Shown piece after piece: positions 1-6,238 of a DNA stretch of 10,443 nucleotides. This DNA is from Aphodosoma sp044433285 (GTDB lineage Bacteria > Bacteroidota > Bacteroidia > Bacteroidales > Paludibacteraceae), in the NCBI GenBank assembly GCA_044433285.1, contig JAWXTU010000079.1:1-10443 (forward strand). Direction: 5' to 3'. A program made the translations under genes and the position numbers. Positions within the stretch are counted from its first letter, which is position 1; each line of letters begins with the position of its first letter. The notes below the pieces were generated by a model, which did no database searches, was not told the DNA's origin, and saw only the letters and a list, made by a program, of their open reading frames with translations.

Positions 1-36
1 TAGATAGATAGATAGATAGATAGATAGATGGATGGA
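1..36. repeat. TAGA tetranucleotide tandem repeat at window edge
   Basis: Seven perfect TAGA units occupy 1-28, followed by two degenerate TGGA units to 36. The array probably continues outside the window, so its full length is unknown. On the + strand the repeat puts a TAG stop in every reading frame within three units. On the - strand it reads without stops (Ser-Ile-Tyr-Leu), so it could lie inside or next to a - strand gene to the left. Four-base arrays can change length by slippage and switch a reading frame or promoter spacing, but no gene is visible here to show that. Confidence 0.9.
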
Positions 37-60
37 TTTTGAGAAAATTTAAATAAAAAG

Positions 61-92
61 TTTGGATTTTATGGTTTTTTAGTGTAACTTTG
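61..92 (+). promoter_or_regulatory. Bacteroides-type promoter (TTTG-N20-TAACTTTG)
   Basis: A TTTG box at 61-64 is separated by exactly 20 bases from TAACTTTG at 85-92, which is followed by C. This matches the known Bacteroidetes primary sigma consensus of TTTG, 19-21 bases, TAnnTTTG. Transcription would start near 98-100. The next recognisable coding sequence downstream is the truncated acyltransferase at 209-625, so this may be the surviving promoter of that broken gene. It could also drive the downstream cluster if the inverted repeat at 627-678 is not a full stop. The 93-208 stretch has stops in all three forward frames and no gene that I can support. Confidence 0.65.
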
Positions 93-208
93 CGGTCGAT
101 TAATAGCTTCAGACCATTGTTTGTGGTTTGTCAAATTTAAACAACATCTCTAATTTAGTAGATAATGGGTTCTTATACTAAATTTTGAGGAATAAATATA
201 GAAAATAG

Positions 209-625
209 AACCCACCTAAAATAATTGGTGCAATTAGAGTGCTAAAATGGGATAAACAACAGAAATTACCTATGCATAAGTTGTTTAATATTAATCCATT
301 GAATAGGCTTCCAGTTGAAAATGACACTAGCTTTTGGCATATTGGGAGATTTGCAATAAACTCTTGTTCTGGAATAAACACAGTCAATTTATTTAAACAA
401 TTGATGTTGTGTGCAATAGATCCAATAATAAAATGTAAAGACAGCTATATGATTGCAGAAACAGATGTTAAGTTATTGAAAGTTATGGCTGCTATGGGCA
501 TAAAAACTTGGAAATTGGGAGACTCTATTAATTATCTAGCATCTGAAACAGTTCCTATTTATTCAAATAATAAGGGGTTAGAAACTTTTTACAACAAATA
601 TCAATCGTTGTTAAATGTTTTTTAA
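209..625 (+). pseudogene. 5'-truncated GNAT acyltransferase, LuxI/FeeM-like remnant
   Basis: The frame encodes the later two thirds of an acyltransferase of the GNAT superfamily, closest by eye to acyl-homoserine-lactone or N-acyl amino acid synthases (LuxI/FeeM type), which move an acyl chain from acyl-ACP to an amino group. Visible family features are KIIGAIRVLKW at the front, FWHIGRFAI in the middle (compare the W-E-x-x-R-F strand of LuxI proteins), and MIAETDVKLLKVMAAMGI leading into SETVPIYSNNKGLETFYNKY at the end. A GTG at 239 could start translation, but conserved sequence continues upstream of it to 209, where a TAG stop at 206-208 ends the frame. No other frame upstream encodes the missing 60-70 N-terminal residues. 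I therefore call it a decayed remnant. Neighbourhood to a RiPP operon recalls GNAT lipidating enzymes (selidamide type), but a link is only a guess. A short product starting at 239 cannot be excluded. Confidence 0.65.
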
Positions 626-626
626 C

Positions 627-678
627 TACACAAAAGTGTAAATTTTACAACAAAAGTAAATTATTGCACTTTTGTGTA
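627..678. repeat. 12-bp perfect inverted repeat, possible terminator or operator
   Basis: TACACAAAAGTG at 627-638 and CACTTTTGTGTA at 667-678 are perfect inverted repeats. The stem can be extended inward by a G-T wobble and two A-T pairs to 641/664, leaving a loop of about 22 bases. It begins two bases after the stop codon of the acyltransferase remnant, which suits a transcription terminator. There is no clear T-run after the right arm on either strand. Inside the loop CAAAAGTAAATT partly repeats CAAAAGTGTAAATT of the left arm, so a protein-binding site or the trace of a small mobile element is also possible. Confidence 0.55.
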
Positions 679-701
679 ATCGATAAATGATTATAAAGTC
701 T

Positions 702-709
702 TATTTTTG
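702..709 (+). promoter_or_regulatory. Candidate -7 box TATTTTTG ahead of the operon
   Basis: TATTTTTG at 702-709 fits the Bacteroidetes TAnnTTTG box and sits 122 bases before the radical SAM start, in the only sizeable gap before the gene cluster. The partner TTTG box is weak: the nearest, at 671-674 inside the inverted repeat, is 27 bases away rather than about 20. It is the best promoter candidate I see for the operon starting at 832. No other TAnnTTTG sequence stands out in 626-831. A 17-codon reading frame at 758-811 in the leader has no recognisable features. Confidence 0.3.
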
Positions 710-831
710 TCGTGAATTTAAGTAGTTCTACATCGTAGTAAGCGCATGATTAGTTAAATGGATAATTGGACTCTTATGATGTCACTTAAAGATATTCTGG
801 TGAAAATATAAACCATAAATTCATATATATT

Positions 832-2187
832 ATGTCAAATAAAACAATATCAAAATACTCTATTCTATCAACAACAACGTTGGAAAATGGTAAAAAAGTA
901 AATTTGGTCTATTCCACTCGTAGTGGATTAAATGTATTACTCTCTGATGAAAATTATAAAAATCTGATTAATAACGATATAAAAACTATTGATGAGGCTA
1001 CAATGAAAGCCTTATGTGATGCGCTGATTATAGTTGATGAAAGTGAAGATCAAGAAACCGAATTGGTTATAAATAGAAAATTAGAGGTATTCAAAGATCG
1101 CATGCAGTCTGAAGTGCTTTATATATCATACCAGGCAACTGCAAACTGTCAATTAGGCTGTTATTATTGCGGTCAGGAGCATGATAAAACAAATATAGAT
1201 GAGGCAACAATTAAGGCAACATTAGATAGGGTAGTGTCAAAAATAAAGCCGTATCATAAAAGGCTGTTGGTTAGTTGGTTCGGTGGAGAGCCATTATTGG
1301 CGCGAAAACAGATGGCTATATTGAACTCAGATTTAAAAAGAATTGCTCGGGAAAATGAACTTGAATATTCAACTAAATTAACGACTAATGGAGTGTCGCT
1401 AACAAGGGATTTATTTGTTCAGTTAGTTAAAGAGTATAATGTATATGGAATTGAAGTCACGCTAGATGGTACGGCTGAATTTCATGATAAAAGACGTTGT
1501 TTTATTGGTGGTGCACCCTCATTTGATGTGATATTTAACAATTTGAGTCAGATAGTAGACTTAATGAGAGAGGATGAAAGTATGAGATCTTGTAAAGTGA
1601 GCATTAGGTGTAATATAGATGATAATAATGTTGAGTGTGTTTATCCCTTACTTGAGAAGATGAAAAATAATGGATTTTTCGAGTTCTTCTCATTCTATAC
1701 AGCAAGAATACACTCCTGGGCTCAAAATGATGCAGACAAATTAGTTTCAGAAGATAGTTATGCAGCTCAAGAGATTGACCATTTGATTGATATGTTTAAT
1801 TTTGATATGCCTATTGCGGTATTACCTAAAAATAGCTTTGCTAATTGTATGGCTTTGAGCAATGATTCTGAAATGTATGATGCATATGGCAATATATTTG
1901 ACTGTTCGGAGGCATCGTATTCATCAGTATATCAAGATACAACTCTTGTTTTAGGATCTGTTCATAAAGAAAAAAATAATACGCTGAGTAGAAGCTATCT
2001 ATTTGATTTTATCAATGATTTAGCTGACGGTAAGTTTCCAGAGTGCTTAGATTGTAAATTTCTTCCAGCTTGTACCCCATGTCCTAAATCAATGTATGAA
2101 GATACTGTATCTTGTCCAACATTTATTCATAATATTAAGGATCGTATGTTTTTAGATTATTATATGAGAACTTCAAAAAAACAGTAG
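832..2187 (+). CDS. Radical SAM/SPASM peptide maturase
   Basis: A cytoplasmic radical SAM enzyme of 451 residues, the usual size for SPASM peptide maturases. The SAM-binding cluster motif C106-x3-C110-x2-C113 (CQLGCYYC) is intact, followed by WFGGEPLL and the TTNG strand typical of the fold. The C-terminus carries a seven-cysteine SPASM pattern: C339-x13-G-x4-C358, then C405-x2-C408-x5-C414-x2-C417, and C428, able to bind auxiliary iron-sulfur clusters. The first about 100 residues resemble the small leader-binding region seen at the front of many such maturases, which I infer but cannot prove. Such enzymes abstract hydrogen atoms from a precursor peptide to form thioether or carbon-carbon bonds, or epimers. 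The likely substrate is the three-cysteine peptide at 10154-10321. The ATG at 832 follows an A/T-rich leader without a clear Shine-Dalgarno, as is usual in Bacteroidota. The next gene starts 2 bases after the stop. Confidence 0.9.
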   Translation: MSNKTISKYSILSTTTLENGKKVNLVYSTRSGLNVLLSDENYKNLINNDIKTIDEATMKALCDALIIVDESEDQETELVINRKLEVFKDRMQSEVLYISYQATANCQLGCYYCGQEHDKTNIDEATIKATLDRVVSKIKPYHKRLLVSWFGGEPLLARKQMAILNSDLKRIARENELEYSTKLTTNGVSLTRDLFVQLVKEYNVYGIEVTLDGTAEFHDKRRCFIGGAPSFDVIFNNLSQIVDLMREDESMRSCKVSIRCNIDDNNVECVYPLLEKMKNNGFFEFFSFYTARIHSWAQNDADKLVSEDSYAAQEIDHLIDMFNFDMPIAVLPKNSFANCMALSNDSEMYDAYGNIFDCSEASYSSVYQDTTLVLGSVHKEKNNTLSRSYLFDFINDLADGKFPECLDCKFLPACTPCPKSMYEDTVSCPTFIHNIKDRMFLDYYMRTSKKQ

Positions 2188-2189
2188 GC

Positions 2190-3608
2190 ATGAATCTTCT
2201 TCAAACACTTTATATAGCCAATGATCCATTAGGGTTTAAATCTAATTATCCATCAGTTACAATTAATTGGTTAACAATGGCATATAGTGCATTGTTAATT
2301 AATAAGCATTATGATGATAAGGATTTATATTTATATGGGAATAGGTCTGTACTCTCTTTAATGTTGGATGGTCTTAATTTGCCATATAAAAATGGTATAG
2401 AATTATCTAATAATATAGAATATCAAAAATTATTTTATGCTTATGGGAAAATTGAGACTTATAAATTACAAAAAGATCCGTTCTTGCATATTGATAATGA
2501 CATATTTCTTTCGTGTCGACTCCCTGAAGATCTGTTAAATTCAAATATAATAGCGCAGCATAAAGAGGCGGATTCTACCTTTTATAAAAGAGTTCGTGAG
2601 TTTCTAAAAACAACTAAAGTGGAACTTCCTAAAGTAATGGACAGTTGTTTTAATGATGACTTTGTGTTCTCATATAATATGGGGCTATTTGGTGGGCATG
2701 ATATGGAGTTTTTTGAATATTATACTAACAGTATTGATAATTTAATTCAGCATAACTATAATAAATTGCGTTTGACGCAAAAGCCTTTTTTATTTAATGT
2801 TGTATTTGAACAGTGGTTGTTATATGCACTAGCAGCAGAGCAGAATAGGCATATAGATACATATTATAAGGATGAAGTGGTAGATTTTAGATTGCAAGTA
2901 TCTGAACATGATTTAGCTATTATGTATCCTAAAACAGAGTATTTACATTTGATGAACTTTAAAAAAGATTATACATGTTATAATGCAATTATTCGTAAAA
3001 TGAGAGACGAGTTCCCTTGTGAATATGATTACATTTTAAGATTCTTGTATGATAAGGGGGTTAGACAAGATGTTGTTATGATAGATAATAATACTCAAAA
3101 CGACTTTATGTTAAAAGCTAGCGATAGTGATTTTAATGTTTTATATGATAATGCTAGCATTGTTGATAATTGCAATAGCTCAAAAGATATAGATATATTA
3201 TTTGAAAACTGTTTAAATATTAGTAGAGCAAATTATAATAAAATTGATAAACAACATCAAGAATCATACAAATATCTGCAGGATATTGTGCTAGATGATA
3301 CTATAGTATATAAACTTAATTATGCGCTACCTGATTATTGTTGTGTAGTTGATATAGCAAATATTCAAGATAAGATAATAAATAGCAATAAGCGTTATGA
3401 AAATATTATTTTAATAATGCTATATGCTCCAATTTATGATCAAGTAAAGAAATTTGTGTTAATTGGATTTGATGCTATGATAATAAGTGATATAGTATGT
3501 GGGATAAACACGTCTGTTTTAATGAAAAAGTATGATAATAATGCAATGGTTATGAAATTTATAATGTATGGCTTATTTAATGGTTTTATAAAATGCACTA
3601 AAGATTAG
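2190..3608 (+). CDS. DUF6734-like putative GT-A glycosyltransferase (paralogue 1)
   Basis: A 472-residue soluble protein that I recognise, by memory of its N-terminal pattern, as resembling the uncharacterised Bacteroidota family DUF6734. The N-terminal about 270 residues look like a GT-A glycosyltransferase. LQKDPFLHIDND (D102-N-D104) is a DxD-type metal and sugar-nucleotide site. NMGLFGGHDMEFFEYY and a later FEQ (FNVVFEQWLL) follow the order seen in GT8/GT32-like enzymes. YLHLMNFKK (H253) occupies the place of the usual H-x-x-G-x-x-K motif, though Gly is replaced by Asn. The remaining about 200 residues are a poorly conserved extension ending in a helical segment. It shares its whole architecture with the gene at 6239, with identical or similar motifs LQTLY/IQTLY and HIDND/HVDND. 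Placed 2 bases after the maturase and 14 bases before the exporter, it probably acts on the same peptide, perhaps adding a sugar to Cys, Ser or Asn. Activity, donor and acceptor are unknown. Confidence 0.7.
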   Translation: MNLLQTLYIANDPLGFKSNYPSVTINWLTMAYSALLINKHYDDKDLYLYGNRSVLSLMLDGLNLPYKNGIELSNNIEYQKLFYAYGKIETYKLQKDPFLHIDNDIFLSCRLPEDLLNSNIIAQHKEADSTFYKRVREFLKTTKVELPKVMDSCFNDDFVFSYNMGLFGGHDMEFFEYYTNSIDNLIQHNYNKLRLTQKPFLFNVVFEQWLLYALAAEQNRHIDTYYKDEVVDFRLQVSEHDLAIMYPKTEYLHLMNFKKDYTCYNAIIRKMRDEFPCEYDYILRFLYDKGVRQDVVMIDNNTQNDFMLKASDSDFNVLYDNASIVDNCNSSKDIDILFENCLNISRANYNKIDKQHQESYKYLQDIVLDDTIVYKLNYALPDYCCVVDIANIQDKIINSNKRYENIILIMLYAPIYDQVKKFVLIGFDAMIISDIVCGINTSVLMKKYDNNAMVMKFIMYGLFNGFIKCTKD

Positions 3609-3622
3609 TATATAAGAAGTTT

Positions 3623-5812
3623 ATGAAGATAAGTAGACAATTAGATTCTGGTGATTGTGGTGCAGCCTGTTTGAAAATGATTGCTCACTATTATGGTAAA
3701 GATTTAAGTTTATCATACATAAAAGAGCGCATTAATCTCTCCAAATATGGAGTAAGTATGCTTAATCTTGCAAGAGGTGCTGAGGCTATTGGTTTTCGTA
3801 CAGTCAGCGCACAAACAACATTATCTACATTGAAACGTGTCAAGCCATTTCCATGTATAGTTCACATAAATAATAATCACTTTGTTGTACTTGAATCTAT
3901 AAAGAAGAGTTTGTTTGGCAATAAAACGATATATAAAATTGCAGATCCAGGGTATGGAAAGGTTAATGTAGTTGAAGAAGAATTTCTACAGTCGTGGCTT
4001 AGAGATGATAAGCATGGAATAATTATGACTTTATCTCCTAATGAGCTAGATAGCATTGATGATGCGGCAAGTTCTGTAAATGAGAATCCAATGGTATATT
4101 TTTCTCAATATTTTAAGAGATATAGTAAATTTTATATTATTTTATTTTTGGGTCTCTCTGGCGCAAGTTTAATATCATTTATTCTTCCATTCCTAACGCA
4201 AGCTATAGTCGATCTCGGTATAATGCAAAATAACACTCAAGTTATAACAATGATTTTGGGTGCGCAACTATTATTATTATTGGGGCAATTAATTATTAAC
4301 TTTAACAGAAATTGGTTGCTAACACATGTGAATGTACGTATTAGTATGAATATTATATCAGATTTTTTATCTAAATTGATGCATATTCCTATAAAGTATT
4401 TTGATACAAAATCTCATGGAGATATAATGCAGCGTATAAATGATCATAAAGTTGTTGAAAGGTTTCTTACAAGTGAATTCTTGAGTACTGTTTTTTCTTT
4501 AATAAATATAGTTGTATTTTCAACAGTATTAGCTCTTTATGGTTTGGAGTATTTTTTTATATTCGCCATTGGTAGCATAGCTTCGTTGTTGTGGATATGG
4601 CGATTTAATGGTAAAAGAAAACAATTGAACTATATTCTGTTTCAACGAAATAAAGAAAATCAAGATAGTATTTTAGAGATACTAAAAGGAATAGAGGATA
4701 TCAAGCTGAATAATAATGATTTGCAACGTGTGTGGATGTGGCAGGAGAAATATGCAAAAATATTTCGTATTAATTTAAAGAGTTTAAAACTTGGGCAACA
4801 ACAAGATATTGGTAGTTTTACCTTTAATCAAATTAAGAGTATAGTAATAATATACTTTGCAGCACTAGCTGTAATGTCTGGAGATATGTCAATGGGGATG
4901 ATGATGAGTATTAGTTATATCACTGGATTATTAAATGGTCCTATTGACCAACTCTCTGGTCTAGTACAATCTTTACAAGATACAAAACTAAGTTTTGAAC
5001 GTCTTCAGGAGTTTAATACTATCGAAAGTGAATATAAAATAAAAGACGATACAGTAACCAATAATAATTTAGAAGAAATCAATATAACAATGGATAATGT
5101 ATCTTTTAGTTATGAGGGATCTAGTAAAAAATTAGTTATTAGAGATTTTAGTTATACATTTAAGAGTGGTACTACAACTGCAATAGTTGGCGTGAGTGGA
5201 TGCGGCAAGACTACGTTGATGAAGCTGTTGTTGAATTATTATACTCCAGATAAGGGGCAAATTTTTGTTAATGATGTAGATATTAAAAGGGTACCTATGA
5301 GAGAATGGAGAGAAAATATTGCTTCCGTATTACAAAACGGATATATATTTTCTGATACAGTAAAAAACAATGTTATAATGAAAGAAAAAGATGATGATGA
5401 ATGGTTGAGGCATGTTCTTACTATTAGTAATTGTGATGATTTTGTATATGATTTACCATGGGGAATGAATACAAATATTGGTGGGGTTGGTATGAATTTA
5501 AGTGCAGGACAGAAACAACGAATTTTAATAGCACGAGCAATATATAAAAAAACAAATCTACTTTTGTTCGATGAGGCAACAAGTGCATTAGATACGAAGA
5601 ATGAGAGCGAAATAACAAAAAATTTACATCAGTTGTTTAAAGATAAAACAGCTATTGTAATTGCTCATAGATTAAGTACAGTAAAAAATGCCGACTCTAT
5701 AATTGTTATGGAGAAGGGGCAAATAGTAGAGCATGGAAGTCATGAAGATTTAATTAAAAAGAGAGGAAAATATTACGAATTAGTAGAACAACAACTTGTA
5801 CAAGATGCCTAG
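3623..5812 (+). CDS. Peptidase-containing ABC exporter (C39 / PCAT type)
   Basis: A 729-residue inner-membrane half-transporter that removes double-glycine leaders and exports the core peptide using ATP. Residues 1-130 are a C39 cysteine peptidase: Q6 (oxyanion hole), C12 in SGDCGAAC, H86 in NNNHFVVL and D108 in ADPGYG are all present, so it should be active. Residues about 165-440 form a six-helix ABC membrane domain. The nucleotide-binding domain has Walker A GVSGCGKTT (about 523-531), Q-loop VLQNG, signature LSAGQ (from 626), Walker B LLLFDEAT (D650, E651) and H-loop H682. Size and order match SunT/LagD-like PCATs. The obvious substrate is the GG-leader peptide at 10154. Its last codons overlap the start of the HlyD-like gene by 8 bases, suggesting translational coupling with its envelope partner. 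A GTG/TTG start further upstream is unnecessary because ATG 3623 begins the conserved K-x-x-R-Q-L-D-S-G-D-C block. Confidence 0.95.
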   Translation: MKISRQLDSGDCGAACLKMIAHYYGKDLSLSYIKERINLSKYGVSMLNLARGAEAIGFRTVSAQTTLSTLKRVKPFPCIVHINNNHFVVLESIKKSLFGNKTIYKIADPGYGKVNVVEEEFLQSWLRDDKHGIIMTLSPNELDSIDDAASSVNENPMVYFSQYFKRYSKFYIILFLGLSGASLISFILPFLTQAIVDLGIMQNNTQVITMILGAQLLLLLGQLIINFNRNWLLTHVNVRISMNIISDFLSKLMHIPIKYFDTKSHGDIMQRINDHKVVERFLTSEFLSTVFSLINIVVFSTVLALYGLEYFFIFAIGSIASLLWIWRFNGKRKQLNYILFQRNKENQDSILEILKGIEDIKLNNNDLQRVWMWQEKYAKIFRINLKSLKLGQQQDIGSFTFNQIKSIVIIYFAALAVMSGDMSMGMMMSISYITGLLNGPIDQLSGLVQSLQDTKLSFERLQEFNTIESEYKIKDDTVTNNNLEEINITMDNVSFSYEGSSKKLVIRDFSYTFKSGTTTAIVGVSGCGKTTLMKLLLNYYTPDKGQIFVNDVDIKRVPMREWRENIASVLQNGYIFSDTVKNNVIMKEKDDDEWLRHVLTISNCDDFVYDLPWGMNTNIGGVGMNLSAGQKQRILIARAIYKKTNLLLFDEATSALDTKNESEITKNLHQLFKDKTAIVIAHRLSTVKNADSIIVMEKGQIVEHGSHEDLIKKRGKYYELVEQQLVQDA

Positions 5813-6230
5813 AGAATCGCACTCAGATAATTTAATAGATTCAATGCCAAGTAAATATGTTGTATTGTACAATATATTAATAATTGTAGGTGTTGCTTTT
5901 GCTGTCATATTGATATTTCTTATGCCAACAAAGGAGCGTATTAACACACAAATGACAGTTTTGGCGGAGAATAATATAGCCTTTTTTGAGGTTAGTGCAT
6001 ATGATGCGAATAGAAGCAGAAAAATATGTAATGATAGTCTCTATTTTGAGTATAATAATATTGAATATGGAGCAAAAATTATGGACTATTATTATAATTT
6101 GGAGACAAAAACAAACCTATATTTTATATCAATAGAAGGTTTAAATATTGATACTGAATATGAGAAGATTTCTATCTATATAGAACTTGGTAACACCAAT
6201 TGGGGTGAATTATTGTTTAAATTAAAATAA
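5805..6230 (+). CDS. Miniature HlyD-like membrane fusion protein
   Basis: A small protein of 141 residues anchored by one transmembrane helix (residues about 18-40), with a short cytoplasmic tail containing the S-M-P-S motif and a periplasmic remainder. The pattern NLIDSMPSKYVVLYNILIIV followed by a polar turn and a beta-rich part resembles the N-terminus of HlyD-family proteins that partner PCAT exporters in Bacteroidota. Normal members are about 400 residues with a long coiled-coil hairpin reaching toward TolC; here that hairpin is absent and only a compact beta domain of about 100 residues remains. I chose ATG 5805 over the TTG at 5796 because ATG is the stronger start and the overlap with the exporter stop is then only 8 bases. 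It may stabilise the exporter or link it to the outer-membrane barrel at 7758. An internal deletion of a full HlyD is an alternative, but the frame is clean to its stop. The HlyD assignment is by motif only. Confidence 0.6.
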   Translation: MPRESHSDNLIDSMPSKYVVLYNILIIVGVAFAVILIFLMPTKERINTQMTVLAENNIAFFEVSAYDANRSRKICNDSLYFEYNNIEYGAKIMDYYYNLETKTNLYFISIEGLNIDTEYEKISIYIELGNTNWGELLFKLK

Positions 6231-6238
6231 TATAAAGT

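Noticed and set aside
174..206. Invertible DNA segment between the TGGGTTCT/AGAACCCA arms
   Set aside because: Inverting the 33 bases on paper still leaves a stop (TAG at 200-202) in the acyltransferase frame, so it would not act as an on/off switch for that gene.
178..387. Minus-strand ORF of 69 codons opposite the acyltransferase remnant
   Set aside because: The + strand frame has recognisable family motifs; the minus frame looks like a random hydrophobic shadow.
651..658. Minus-strand -7 box (CAAAAGTA read as TACTTTTG)
   Set aside because: No TTTG box about 20 bases upstream on that strand and no minus-strand gene to drive.
758..811. 17-codon ORF in the leader before the radical SAM gene
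   Set aside because: It has no double-glycine motif, no Cys and no recognisable leader pattern, so it is neither a second precursor nor a clear attenuator peptide.
5424..5618. Minus-strand ORF opposite the ABC signature/Walker B region
   Set aside because: It lies entirely opposite highly conserved coding sequence and has no recognisable content.
5796..5804. TTG start for the HlyD-like protein
   Set aside because: It adds only three residues and a longer overlap with the exporter; ATG 5805 is the better start.
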